Notes: generated from the letters alone by a model not told the origin. Positions 42,942 to 51,668 are shown, numbered from the stretch's first letter. The stretch is 64,000 nt of DNA from Arthrobacter sp. ISL-48 (GCF_018613805.1 NZ_JAGGPL010000023.1:26740-90739); one strand, 5' to 3'. Made by a program: numbers and translations.

Positions 42942-44495
42942 ATGAAAAGCATCACCGGACTCGACGTCCCCTACCGGCCAGAATGGCACTACTCCGCGGA
43001 GCGCAATTGGCTCAACGATCCCAACGGCCTGGTCTACTCCAACGGCACCTATCACCTCTTCTATCAGCACAACCCGCACGGCAATGACTGGGGCAACATG
43101 TCCTGGGGGCACGCAACCTCGGAGAACCTGCTGCAGTGGGAGGAGGGGCCCGTGGCTATCCTGTGCGATGAGCAGGAGAGCATCTTTTCCGGCTCTGCGG
43201 TGGTGGATCACCATAACACCAGCGGGTTCGGCATCGGTGGAGTGCCTCCGCTGGTGGCCATCTACACCAGCGCGTATTCGCCTGAGTCACCCCTCGCCGG
43301 GCGGCAGGCCCAGTCCCTCGCCTACAGCACGGACGACGGCGACACCTGGACCAAGTACGCCGGGAACCCTGTTCTTGACCGGGCCTCCTCGGACTTCCGT
43401 GATCCCAAAGTTTTCTGGCATGAGGGCGACGCCGGCTGCTACTGGGTGATGGTCGCAGTCGAGGCGCTGAACCGCGAAGTGGTTCTCTACAGGTCAGAGG
43501 ACCTCAAGTCCTGGGAATACCTGAGCACCTTCGGCCCGGCGAACGCCACGGAAGGATTGTGGGAGTGCCCGGACCTCTTTGAATTGCCGCTCGACGGCGA
43601 CGCCTCCGACACGCGGTGGGTCATGGTGGTAAGCCTCAGTCCCGGCGGCATCGCCGGCGGCTCCGGCTCCCAGTACTTCATCGGAACGTTCGACGGCGTG
43701 ACGTTCCGCTCCGAAACCACCGTCACCGAAGGCATGCAGCCCGATAACAGCCGGATGACTGACTACAGGTGGCTCGACTGGGGCAGGGACTACTACGCCG
43801 CGGTGTCCTTCAGTAATGTCCCGGACGGGCGCCGGCTCATGATCGGCTGGATGAGCAACTGGCAGTACGCCGGCTCCACACCCTCGGACGGCTGGCGGAG
43901 CGCCATGTCGCTTGCCCGTGAAGTCAGGCTCATCTCCCGCGGCGGGCGGCCCGTGCTGGTCCAGGAAGCGATGGATCCGCTCGGGCAGCAGGGTGGCCAG
44001 AGTACGGCGCCGTTCACCTTGGATAGGCAGCCGCTGGCGGAAGGCGTGGCCTGGCTTCCGGCCGACGCCTCCGGTGATGTGCTCCGGATCGACGCGGAAT
44101 TCGAACCCGGCGCTGCCGCCACGGTAGGGCTCGTGCTCCGGGCAGGCAGCGAAGCTGGCGGTGCACCCGGCGGCGCATCCGGCCACGAAGATCCCGCCGG
44201 ACTTCGGACAGTGCTGGCATATGAATGCATTTCCGGCGAGCTCAGCCTGGACCGGACGCAGTCCGGCAACGTGGGGTTCCATGAGACATTCCCGTCGGTG
44301 GAACGCGTTGCCGTGCCCTTGGAAGACGGCCGGCTCAGGCTGCGGATCTTCCTGGACCGGTGCTCCGTGGAAGTCTTCGCGCAGGACGGCCTGGCGACCA
44401 TCACCGATCTCATCTTTCCTGATCAGCCCGGAAACGCCGTTGGACTGCTGGCCGAAGGCGGCGGCACCCTGGTGAGTCTCGCCGTCGTCCGTTAA
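42942..44495 (+). CDS. Cytoplasmic GH32 fructosidase
   Basis: This is a 517-residue GH32 enzyme without signal peptide. The catalytic triad is complete: nucleophile Asp26 in NWLNDPNG, Asp154 in FRDP and acid/base Glu208 in ECPD. A C-terminal beta-sandwich (IFLDRCSVEVFAQDG) is present. It should hydrolyse terminal fructose from imported sucrose, kestose or levan fragments. As the last gene of the LacI-ABC operon it complements the membrane-bound GH32 at 30441-32432, so the locus has one fructan hydrolase outside and one inside. Confidence 0.92.
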   Translation: MKSITGLDVPYRPEWHYSAERNWLNDPNGLVYSNGTYHLFYQHNPHGNDWGNMSWGHATSENLLQWEEGPVAILCDEQESIFSGSAVVDHHNTSGFGIGGVPPLVAIYTSAYSPESPLAGRQAQSLAYSTDDGDTWTKYAGNPVLDRASSDFRDPKVFWHEGDAGCYWVMVAVEALNREVVLYRSEDLKSWEYLSTFGPANATEGLWECPDLFELPLDGDASDTRWVMVVSLSPGGIAGGSGSQYFIGTFDGVTFRSETTVTEGMQPDNSRMTDYRWLDWGRDYYAAVSFSNVPDGRRLMIGWMSNWQYAGSTPSDGWRSAMSLAREVRLISRGGRPVLVQEAMDPLGQQGGQSTAPFTLDRQPLAEGVAWLPADASGDVLRIDAEFEPGAAATVGLVLRAGSEAGGAPGGASGHEDPAGLRTVLAYECISGELSLDRTQSGNVGFHETFPSVERVAVPLEDGRLRLRIFLDRCSVEVFAQDGLATITDLIFPDQPGNAVGLLAEGGGTLVSLAVVR

Positions 44496-44525
44496 GGACC
44501 TAGCGCCGCCAAAAGCACAGGAAGC

Positions 44526-45224
44526 TCAGCGGAGCAGCTCCACGTCCGACACCATGTCGATGTGGGCGAGCATTGCGTCAGCGGCGCCGGCCGGGTCCTG
44601 GGCGCGGATGGCGTCCGCGATTTTGTGATGTGAGGCCAGCGACTGTTCGGGGCGTCCGGGCTGGCCGAGTGACTCCATCCGGGTTTCCAGGATCATCTCG
44701 GCAATGAATGCCATCAGTTGTGCCAGCACTGACGAATGGGCCGCTCCGGTGATGGCCTGGTGGAACAGTTCGTCACCGTGGGTTCCGCGGTCACCTTTGC
44801 TGATTTCATCGGCCATGACCTGAAGAGCGTCGTCGATCGCCTTCAGGTCCTCTTGGGTGCGCCGCTCAGCGGCCAGGGCTGCCAGCTTCACCTCAAGGGT
44901 GCTGCGCGCCTCCACGATTTCAGGCAGCCTGCTCTGGTGCTCTCGCAGTCCCTTGATCACCGAGGCCACGCTGGGGCGCCGTGCCAGGACGGCGCCCGTT
45001 CCGTGCTGCACATCAATCACGCCAAGGACCTCGAGGGCAACGAGGGCCTGGGCAAGCGTTGCGCGGGAGACCCCCAGCCGCTCAGCCAGATCCCGTTCAG
45101 CGGGCAGAAGATCCCCCGGGACGAGCTGGGCCGACTCGATATAGGCGAGGATCTGCTCCACGAGCTGCTCGTAAAGCCGCGGCCGGGTAAGCCGCTCCAG
45201 TCCAAGCCGCGCTGTCTTCTCCAC
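44526..45224 (-). CDS. GntR-family regulator (FadR/FCD type) of the MatC-CoA-transferase cluster
   Basis: The protein has about 232 residues. GTG at 45224 has GAGG 5 bases ahead; the TTG at 45254 has none. The winged helix reads LYEQLVEQILAYIESAQLVP, with SRATLAQALVALEVLGVIDV. The FCD domain has ligand histidines in DELFHQAITG and ASHHKIADAI. It is divergent from a MatC-like carrier gene. The regulator MatR of the rhizobial malonate operon is also of this family, which supports carboxylate sensing. A candidate operator lies at 45281-45306. Confidence 0.85.
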   Translation of the reverse strand: MEKTARLGLERLTRPRLYEQLVEQILAYIESAQLVPGDLLPAERDLAERLGVSRATLAQALVALEVLGVIDVQHGTGAVLARRPSVASVIKGLREHQSRLPEIVEARSTLEVKLAALAAERRTQEDLKAIDDALQVMADEISKGDRGTHGDELFHQAITGAAHSSVLAQLMAFIAEMILETRMESLGQPGRPEQSLASHHKIADAIRAQDPAGAADAMLAHIDMVSDVELLR

Positions 45225-45280
45225 AAAAGCCTCACTACGTCGTCGGTTTTCCAAGAATACACTGCAGGCGTATTGACAGA

Positions 45281-45306
45281 TAGACTAGGTGTCTAGGAGG
45301 CTAGTC
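45281..45306. promoter_or_regulatory. Candidate GntR operator
   Basis: TAGAC-TAGGT-GTCTA (45281-45295) is an inverted repeat, overlapped by a second one, GACTAG (45283-45288) with CTAGTC (45301-45306). It lies between the divergent regulator and carrier genes. Confidence 0.42.
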
Positions 45307-45358
45307 CAGTGAGCCAGTTACTCACATCACACTTTCTGTCTTTATTGGAGGACCAAAG

Positions 45359-46726
45359 ATGTCCGCTCCTGTCTTGTCCATCATCATCCTGGCGGCGATG
45401 TTCCTGCTCGCCACAGTCCTGCCCTTGAATATGGGCGCCCTCGCCTTTGTCGGGGCTTTCCTGCTCGGCAGCCTGGTCCTGGGGATGTCCACCAACGACA
45501 TCCTGGCCAACTTTCCCGGCGGCCTGTTCCTCACCATCGTTGGCGTGACCTATCTGTTCGCCATCGCCCAGAACAACGGCACCATTGACCTGCTGGTCCG
45601 CGGTGCAGTCAAGATGGTGGGCAGCAGGGTAGCCCTGATTCCGTGGGTCATGTTTGCCATCACGGCGGTCATCACGTCCGTTGGCGCCCTGTCTCCCGCC
45701 GCCGTAGCCATCATTGCCCCGATTGCGCTCAGCTTTGCGGGAAAGTACAAGATCAGCCCGTTGCTGATGGGCATGATGGTGATCCACGGTGCGCAGGCCG
45801 GGGGCTTTTCGCCAATCGCGGTCTATGGAGTGACAGTGAACGGCATCCTTGCCAAAACGGGCCTGGACTTCAGCCCCACGGCCCTTTTCCTGTCCAGCCT
45901 GGTGTTCAACTTCGTCATAGCCCTGATTCTGTTCATTGTCCTCGGCGGCCGGGAACTCCTGTCCTCCCGCGTCGGCCACTTCGTGGAGCTAGCCGCGGAA
46001 GCCAGGATGGCGGTCAGCGTCGGCGCCAGGTCGGGCTCCGACGTTCCTTTCAAGGGATTCGGTTCCGGAATGTACGGGCCGCGGGACCCCGCAGGCGACG
46101 GCGCGGCCGCAACCAAGGATCGTTCCGAGAGGCTGCCGCAGCTTGTGACCATTGCCGGACTGATTGCGCTGGCCGTCATTGCCCTCGGATTCAAGGTGGA
46201 CGTCGGATTTGTGTCCATCACCATCGCCCTCGTACTCGCACTGGTCTCGCCCAAGGCCCAGAAAGGCGCGATCAATAAGATCAGCTGGTCCACTGTGCTC
46301 CTCATCTGTGGCATGTTGACCTTCGTTGGCGTGCTGGAGGAAGCCGGGACCATCGAGTTCGTCTCCAACGGCGTGGCCGGAATGGGCATGCCCCTGCTGG
46401 CGGCCCTCCTCATCTGCTACATCGGGGCCGTGGTATCCGCCTTCGCTTCCTCCACCGCCATCCTCGCAGCCCTGATTCCGCTGGCTGTGCCCTTCCTCTC
46501 CACCGGAGAGATCGGCGCAGTCGGGGTTATCTGTGCCCTTGCCGTTTCAGCCACCATCGTGGACGTCTCACCGTTCTCCACCAACGGGGCACTGGTCCTG
46601 GCCAACGCCCCTGAAGACGTGGACAAGGACAAGTTCTACAAACAGATCCTCGGCTACAGCGGCGTCGTGATAATTGCCGGACCGGTCCTGGCCTGGCTGG
46701 CCCTGGTGGTGCCCGGATGGCTGTAG
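45359..46726 (+). CDS. MatC-like dicarboxylate carrier (SLC13/CitM superfamily)
   Basis: This is a 455-residue membrane protein with about eleven helices and a hydrophilic central loop (about 205-260). The N-terminal half matches the MatC_N type (TVLPLNMGALAFVGAFLLGS, GLFLTIVGVTYLFAIAQNNG); later blocks include GAQAGGFSPIAVYGVTVNGI and STNGALVLANAP. ATG at 45359 follows GGAGG. It probably imports malonate or another dicarboxylate; rhizobial MatC is a malonate carrier. It is followed by a CoA-transferase and a carboxyltransferase, supporting CoA activation of the imported acid. Confidence 0.85.
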   Translation: MSAPVLSIIILAAMFLLATVLPLNMGALAFVGAFLLGSLVLGMSTNDILANFPGGLFLTIVGVTYLFAIAQNNGTIDLLVRGAVKMVGSRVALIPWVMFAITAVITSVGALSPAAVAIIAPIALSFAGKYKISPLLMGMMVIHGAQAGGFSPIAVYGVTVNGILAKTGLDFSPTALFLSSLVFNFVIALILFIVLGGRELLSSRVGHFVELAAEARMAVSVGARSGSDVPFKGFGSGMYGPRDPAGDGAAATKDRSERLPQLVTIAGLIALAVIALGFKVDVGFVSITIALVLALVSPKAQKGAINKISWSTVLLICGMLTFVGVLEEAGTIEFVSNGVAGMGMPLLAALLICYIGAVVSAFASSTAILAALIPLAVPFLSTGEIGAVGVICALAVSATIVDVSPFSTNGALVLANAPEDVDKDKFYKQILGYSGVVIIAGPVLAWLALVVPGWL

Positions 46727-46818
46727 CTCCGGGAATCCAGGGCCAGGAACCGCCTAACCGGACCGAACCGCAGCCCGCCATCGTCCCTGCCAGCACACAA
46801 CCGAAGGAGCCCAAGGCA

Positions 46819-48036
46819 ATGAGCAGAACCGACCACAGCCGCAACAGTGGCCCCCTGTCCCGGCACCTGGTGGTGGACCTGAGCCGCGCCCTGGCCGGCC
46901 CGCATGCCGCCATGATGCTCGCCGATCTGGGTGCCCGGGTGATCAAGGTGGAGAACCCGGGTACCGGCGATGACACCCGCGGCTGGGGACCGCCCTTTGT
47001 TGGCCATGATGATGCCCCGCAGTCCACCTACTTCATGTCCTGCAACCGCAACAAGGAGTCCATCAGCCTGGATCTGAAGAGCGGTGACGGTCAGGCAGTG
47101 CTGCGCGGTTTGCTGGGCCGTGCGGATGTGGTGATCGAGAATTTCCGTCCCGGTGTCATGGACCGCCTTGGGTTTTCAACCAAGGTCATGCACGAGATCA
47201 ATCCACGGCTGGTGATCCTCTCCATCACGGGGTTCGGCCACGACGGCCCCGAATCCCGGCGCAGAGGCTACGACCAAATCCTCCAGGGCGAGGCTGGCCT
47301 CATGTCACTTACAGGCTCCGGACCGGACGACCCCCAGCGCGTGGGCGTCCCCATCGCTGACCTCCTCTCCGGTATGAACGGAGCGTTCGGCGTGCTGGCA
47401 GCGCTGGTCGAACGGGACAGAACCGGCCGCGGACAGATTGTGCGCACATCCCTGCTGGCATCGCTGATCGGCGTCCATGCCTTTCAGGGGACCCGGACCA
47501 CAATGGCCGGGGAAGTGCCACAGGCGCAGGGAAACCATCACCCGTCCATCGCGCCCTACGGGCTGTTCTCCTGCCGGGACGGGAGCGTACAGATCAGCGT
47601 GGGAAGCGAAAAGCTGTGGGCATCCTTCGCCGCTGCCTTCGGCCTGGACCCCTCCGCACCCGGGTTTGCCAGCAACGCCGAAAGGGTGCGGAACCGCGAC
47701 GGGGTGATCGCCGCCGTCGAACGCGTCTTTGCCGACTATGGTGCGGCGGAGCTGTTGAAGAAGCTGAACGACGCCGGGATCCCCAGCGGGAAGGTGCGCT
47801 CGCTGGATGAGGTGTACAGGTGGGACCAGGTGGCGTCGCAGGGGCTGGTCATCGACGTTGCACACCCGCTGCTCGGAAACATCAGCCTGCCCGGGCCTCC
47901 GCTGAGGTTCTTCGCACCCGGCGACACCACCGAGACCACCGTGACCAAGCACGACGCGCCGCCCTTGCTGGACGAGGACGGGGCGGACATCCGTGAGTGG
48001 CTGGCTCTGACCCATGCGGCAGTGGGGGCGAACTGA
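46819..48036 (+). CDS. Class III (CaiB/BaiF) CoA-transferase
   Basis: This is a 405-residue enzyme. ATG at 46819 follows GAAGGAG; an in-frame ATG at 46717 overlapping the carrier gene lacks a ribosome binding site. Family blocks are HLVVDLSRALAGPHAAMMLA, FMSCNRNKESISLDLKSGDG and ENFRPGVMDRLG. The catalytic Asp that carries the CoA mixed anhydride is probably Asp181 in PIADLLSGM. It transfers CoA between carboxylic acids. Between a dicarboxylate carrier and a carboxyltransferase, it most plausibly makes the CoA ester of the imported acid, e.g. malonyl-CoA (inference). Confidence 0.88.
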   Translation: MSRTDHSRNSGPLSRHLVVDLSRALAGPHAAMMLADLGARVIKVENPGTGDDTRGWGPPFVGHDDAPQSTYFMSCNRNKESISLDLKSGDGQAVLRGLLGRADVVIENFRPGVMDRLGFSTKVMHEINPRLVILSITGFGHDGPESRRRGYDQILQGEAGLMSLTGSGPDDPQRVGVPIADLLSGMNGAFGVLAALVERDRTGRGQIVRTSLLASLIGVHAFQGTRTTMAGEVPQAQGNHHPSIAPYGLFSCRDGSVQISVGSEKLWASFAAAFGLDPSAPGFASNAERVRNRDGVIAAVERVFADYGAAELLKKLNDAGIPSGKVRSLDEVYRWDQVASQGLVIDVAHPLLGNISLPGPPLRFFAPGDTTETTVTKHDAPPLLDEDGADIREWLALTHAAVGAN

Positions 48037-48037
48037 C

Positions 48038-49573
48038 GTGCCAACCACAGAAAAGGTCCGGCACCTGAACGCCACCGAACTGCTGGACACCGTTATTGAT
48101 GAAGGGTCGTTCGTGTCCTGGAACGGCCCCGCCCAGGAGCCGCCGCTGAGTCAGGAGTATGCCCGCGACCTTGAAAGGGCGCGGGAGCGAAGCGGGACCG
48201 ATGAATCGGTGATCACCGGGGCCGGCATGATCCGTGGTCACCGGGTGGCGGTGATCGTCAGTGAGTTTTCCTTCCTCGCCGGCTCAATCGGCCGTGCCGC
48301 GGCGCAGCAGATCGTGGCTGCCGTGGAACGAGCCACGGCAGAGGGTCTTCCCTTGCTCGCTGGTCCGGCATCCGGAGGCACGCGCATGCAGGAAGGGACG
48401 CTCGCATTCCTGTCCATGGTCAAGATCACGGGTGCGGTACGGGCGCACCGGCAGGCCGGCTTCCCTTACCTTGTCTACCTCCGCCATCCCACTACCGGGG
48501 GAGTCATGGCTTCGTGGGGCTCCCTGGGACACGTCAACGTGGCCGAACCCGGCGCCCTGCTGGGCTTCCTGGGGCCACGGGTTTACCAGGCGCTGCATGG
48601 AGAGTCCTTCCCGGAGAATGTGCAGGAGGCCGAAAACCTGTTCCACAAGGGGCTGATCGACGGCGTCGTGGAACCGGCGGCCCTGCCGGAAATCATCGAG
48701 CGGGCGCTGAACATCCTTGCGGCAGCGCCTGCCGGCCAGGGGGCGACGGCCAGAAAGACGGCGCCGGCCAGCCTTGGGGTCCGGCCGTCGCCCGTGGATG
48801 CGTGGACCTCGATCGGAATTTCCCGAAAGCAGCGGCGGCCGGACCTGCGCCAGCTCCTCAAGTTCGGCGCGGATGACGCCTTGCCGCTGAGCGGCACTGG
48901 CCAGGGCGAGAAGGATCCTGGGCTCCTGCTGGCACTTGCACGCTTCGGCGGGCAGTCCTGTGTGGTCCTCGGCCATGCGCGCCCGTTGCGGAAGGATGCG
49001 GCCGGTATGGGGCCGGGTTCATTGCGGGAGGCGCGGCGTGGGATGAAGCTGGCGGAGGAACTCCGACTCCCACTCCTGACCGTCATCGACACAGCCGGCG
49101 CTGCACTCTCGCAGGAGGCCGAGGAAGGCGGCCTGGCCGGGGAGATCGCTAGGTCCCTGTACGAACTGATTGGACTGGAATCGCCGTCGGTCTCTGTGCT
49201 GCTCGGCCAGGGCGCCGGTGGCGGAGCCCTGGCGCTGCTCCCCGCGGACAGGACCATAGCGGCACAGCACAGCTGGCTGTCGCCCCTTCCCCCGGAAGGC
49301 GCAAGTGCGATTGTGCACCGCACCACAGAATTTGCTCCGGAGATGTCACAAGCGCAGGGCGTGAACGTCGCAGCGCTGTATGCCAATGGGCTGGTGGACC
49401 ACATCGTGGACGAACGGGACGACGCTTCGCTCGAACCGAAGGAGTTCTGCGTCCGTATGGCACGGGCCATTGAATACGAACTCAGCACCATCGCCGGAGT
49501 GCCCGTGGCGGACCTGCTGAAAGCGCGTGCCTCGAAGTACCGGGAGCTGGGGGGTTCCGCCCCGTCCAGATAA
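48038..49573 (+). CDS. Fused AccD/AccA-like carboxyltransferase
   Basis: The protein has about 511 residues. GTG at 48038 is preferred (GGGGGCG ahead); ATG at 48014 overlaps the upstream gene without a ribosome binding site. The N-terminal half resembles the beta subunit of acetyl-CoA carboxylase (GPASGGTRMQEGTLAF, HPTTGGVMASWGSLG, LGFLGPRVYQ) but lacks the zinc ribbon. The C-terminal half resembles the alpha subunit (LPLLTVIDTAGAALSQEAEE, GQGAGGGALALLPADR). Such enzymes move CO2 between a CoA ester and carboxybiotin; no biotin carrier is encoded nearby. With the CoA-transferase and carrier upstream it could decarboxylate malonyl-CoA in place of MatA (inference). Confidence 0.83.
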   Translation: MPTTEKVRHLNATELLDTVIDEGSFVSWNGPAQEPPLSQEYARDLERARERSGTDESVITGAGMIRGHRVAVIVSEFSFLAGSIGRAAAQQIVAAVERATAEGLPLLAGPASGGTRMQEGTLAFLSMVKITGAVRAHRQAGFPYLVYLRHPTTGGVMASWGSLGHVNVAEPGALLGFLGPRVYQALHGESFPENVQEAENLFHKGLIDGVVEPAALPEIIERALNILAAAPAGQGATARKTAPASLGVRPSPVDAWTSIGISRKQRRPDLRQLLKFGADDALPLSGTGQGEKDPGLLLALARFGGQSCVVLGHARPLRKDAAGMGPGSLREARRGMKLAEELRLPLLTVIDTAGAALSQEAEEGGLAGEIARSLYELIGLESPSVSVLLGQGAGGGALALLPADRTIAAQHSWLSPLPPEGASAIVHRTTEFAPEMSQAQGVNVAALYANGLVDHIVDERDDASLEPKEFCVRMARAIEYELSTIAGVPVADLLKARASKYRELGGSAPSR

Positions 49574-49592
49574 GAGACTCCACCCTGGACCG

Positions 49593-49640
49593 TTGACACC
49601 CCACTACAACGGACATATTCTACAACCAAATGGTTGTAGA
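49593..49640 (+). promoter_or_regulatory. Promoter and operator of the ArsR/SRPBCC pair
   Basis: TTGACA (49593-49598) and TATTCT (49616-49621), 17 bases apart, form a near-consensus promoter. TCTACAACCA (49619-49628) and TGGTTGTAGA (49631-49640) are perfect inverted repeats around AA. The palindrome covers the -10 edge, the predicted start and the ATG at 49630, an ideal place for autorepression. Confidence 0.72.
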
Positions 49641-49962
49641 TCAGATGAGTGATGCCGACGTCGACCGGCTCTTCCAGGCGTTCGCGGACGCCACCCGCCG
49701 GGATATTGTCCGGCGGGTGACGGTGGCTGAGTATTCGGTGTCTGGCCTCGCTGCCCTCTACGCCATGAGTTTCGCCGCGGTGCAGAAGCACGTGGTGGTG
49801 TTGGAGCGCGCTTCCCTGGTGATCAAGGAAAAGCGTGGAAGGGAGCAGATCGTGCGGGGCAATCATGAAGGCCTGCAGAAAGCCCGGCGCCTGCTCGACG
49901 AGTATGAGGCGATCTGGCGGCGGCGCGTCGACCGGATCGCGGACATTCTGGCTGAAGGATAG
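49630..49962 (+). CDS. ArsR-family repressor
   Basis: This is a 110-residue winged-helix protein: LFQAFADATRRDIVRRVTVA, then SVSGLAALYAMSFAAVQKHV, then a wing and a C-terminal dimerisation helix. No ArsR metal-binding Cys motif is present. ATG at 49630 would be almost at the transcription start (leaderless); ATG at 49645 is an alternative. It is followed after 14 bases by an SRPBCC (AHSA1-type) gene, the common ArsR-AHSA1 pairing whose ligand is generally unknown. A palindrome over its start suggests autoregulation. Confidence 0.88.
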   Translation: MVVDQMSDADVDRLFQAFADATRRDIVRRVTVAEYSVSGLAALYAMSFAAVQKHVVVLERASLVIKEKRGREQIVRGNHEGLQKARRLLDEYEAIWRRRVDRIADILAEG

Positions 49963-49976
49963 GAAAGGGTTCCGCA

Positions 49977-50474
49977 ATGACCGTTGTCAGTTCCATGAAG
50001 AATCTCGAGGCATTGAGCTTCACCTTGATCGCCGAGTTTGACGCCGGCGTCGAGCGCGTCTGGCAGATCTGGGAAGACCCGCGGCAGCTGGAGCGCTGGT
50101 GGGGCCCGCCTACGTGGCCGGCCACCTTTGAGCAGTTCGACTTCCAGCCCGGCGGCAAGGCCGGCTACTACATGACAGGTCCAGAGGGCGAGAAGGCGGG
50201 GGGCTGGTGGCGCTTCACCGCCATCCAGGCTCCGAGCCAGCTCGAGTTCGACGACGGCTTCGCCGACGACACCGGCGCTCCCGTCGAGGCCATGGGCACC
50301 ACGCACGCCACGGTCACCCTTGAGGACCTCGGCGGCCGCACCAGGATGACCATCAACTCCTCTTTCGAGTCGGAAGAGCAGATGGAAAAGATGGTGGAAA
50401 TGGGCATGCAAGAGGGCCTGAAGGAGGCTGTCAGCCAGATCGACACCATTCTCGCCGAGCACGCCCGCGCCTGA
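49977..50474 (+). CDS. SRPBCC / AHSA1-type protein
   Basis: This is a 165-residue protein of the START-like SRPBCC superfamily, activator-of-Hsp90 homolog type. Typical features are EFDAGVERVWQIWEDPRQLE, WWGPPTWPATF and the C-terminal helix EQMEKMVEMGMQEGLKEAV. ATG at 49977 follows GGAAAGG. It is paired with an ArsR repressor and probably binds a small hydrophobic ligand in its helix-grip pocket. No enzymatic activity can be assigned. Confidence 0.87.
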   Translation: MTVVSSMKNLEALSFTLIAEFDAGVERVWQIWEDPRQLERWWGPPTWPATFEQFDFQPGGKAGYYMTGPEGEKAGGWWRFTAIQAPSQLEFDDGFADDTGAPVEAMGTTHATVTLEDLGGRTRMTINSSFESEEQMEKMVEMGMQEGLKEAVSQIDTILAEHARA

Positions 50475-50572
50475 CACGCGAACGGCCAGAGCCGTCCACT
50501 TTTCGCTGTCCCTGGCCAGGAGTAGTATCACGCCAAGTCACGTGAACAGCAGTAGACCCTCCAGGAGTGCCG

Positions 50573-50917
50573 ATGGCGTCGCTACCAGTATCCAGGCTTC
50601 AAGGCAGCTTTAACGTCGTGAGCGGAGTCTGGCCGCTGGTTCATATGCGCAGCTTTGAAGCTATAACGGGGCCTAAGACAGACAAATGGCTGGTCCGCAC
50701 AGTCTCCGGTCTGTTGGTCACCATTGGCATTGTCCAGTTCCTTAGCCGCGACGATACCCAGGACATTGCCATGGCCAGGCGCCTTGGGATAGGAACAGCA
50801 GCCACACTCGCCGCCATCGACGTGGTCTACGCGGCCAAGGGACGGATCAGCAAGATCTACCTCCTCGATGCCGCCGTCGAAATGCTATGGATCCGCAGGT
50901 GGCAGCGGGAGCAGTAA
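50573..50917 (+). CDS. Small membrane protein
   Basis: This is a 114-residue protein with about three hydrophobic stretches, including TVSGLLVTIGIVQFL and GIGTAATLAAIDVVYAA, and a basic C-terminus. ATG at 50573 has AGGAG 5 bases ahead; the GTG at 50567 overlaps that site. I recognise no functional domain. It lies 98 bases after the SRPBCC gene and is convergent with the small gene ending at 50924. Confidence 0.65.
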   Translation: MASLPVSRLQGSFNVVSGVWPLVHMRSFEAITGPKTDKWLVRTVSGLLVTIGIVQFLSRDDTQDIAMARRLGIGTAATLAAIDVVYAAKGRISKIYLLDAAVEMLWIRRWQREQ

Positions 50918-50923
50918 CCAGCC

Positions 50924-51157
50924 TTATTCCGGTACTTCGATCTGGAAGCCGCAGACGCATCTGAGGACGCGGGTGGACAGGTATACGTCCAGGGCTTCAT
51001 CCTGGACGTTTTCTGTTGACCGGGATGCCTGGAAGCGCCGCAGTTCTGTCCCGCCTTTTTCCATCAGTTGTCCGCAGTGCATGTAGTGCCCTGCGAAGAC
51101 GAGGACATTGTCCTGGCTGGATCCGTCGAAGGTGTAAGCGTCAGAGCTGATGGACAT
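50924..51157 (-). CDS. Small hypothetical protein
   Basis: This is a 77-residue soluble protein of unknown function. It has a CGQLMEKGGTELRRFQASRS stretch and a C-terminal VLRCVCGFQIEVPE with a CxC pair, which could bind a metal together with the HYMHC motif near residue 28 (inference). Its ATG at 51157 begins two bases from the stop of the gene upstream (51159-51416), indicating a tightly coupled pair. Confidence 0.6.
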   Translation of the reverse strand: MSISSDAYTFDGSSQDNVLVFAGHYMHCGQLMEKGGTELRRFQASRSTENVQDEALDVYLSTRVLRCVCGFQIEVPE

Positions 51158-51158
51158 G

Positions 51159-51416
51159 TCAGGCTGCCGAGGGGTAGCTGGCCAGGATGTAGTCCGCTGC
51201 TGCGGGCCCGTTCATCCGGAGCCGGCTGTCCTGGACGTCGATGCCGTTCCGCCTCATGGCCGCCCGGAACGCTTCGTCCGGCTTGGGATCGAAGCCCTGA
51301 AGAAAGCACCAGCTGACGTACAGTCCGTAAAGGCAATCGGCCTGGAGCGGGCAGTCAGTGTCCGGGTCTGGAATGGTGGCTTCGTTGAGGAATTGCTCAA
51401 ACTGCGAGGTGGCCAT
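51159..51416 (-). CDS. Small hypothetical protein
   Basis: This is an 85-residue protein of unknown function. ATG at 51416 is chosen because the protein-like composition begins there and GGAAATGAG precedes it; the upstream open frame is Arg/Cys-rich and non-coding in character. Its Cys/Asp-rich N-terminal half (TDCPLQADCLYGLYVSWCFL) and the helix EAFRAAMRRNGIDVQDSRLR look like a compact helical domain. It is two bases ahead of the gene at 50924-51157, so both are likely made from one transcript. Confidence 0.55.
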   Translation of the reverse strand: MATSQFEQFLNEATIPDPDTDCPLQADCLYGLYVSWCFLQGFDPKPDEAFRAAMRRNGIDVQDSRLRMNGPAAADYILASYPSAA

Positions 51417-51668
51417 AACGGGCTCATTTCCGCGATGTGCATTATGTGCCGCCATGCGTCTACAGCAGCGTTTCTTGCGGCCGTGCACTCGGCCGGAAGA
51501 GGTCCCGCCCCTGAGGGCTGTCACTGGGGTTGCTAATGAATGTACGGCCCGGCGCCGAGTCTGTCCAGAGCAATGAGAAAATAGGGAGCACTCCGGGGAC
51601 ATATCTGCTGACCACAGGAGCACTTTCAAGGCCTGCGGTCCGAGGGCAACAAAGAGGGGGTTTTGACG

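Noticed and set aside
48583..49977. 464-codon minus-strand open frame opposite the carboxyltransferase
   Set aside because: Antisense to conserved AccD/AccA-like coding sequence; low-complexity Ser/Arg/Pro composition.
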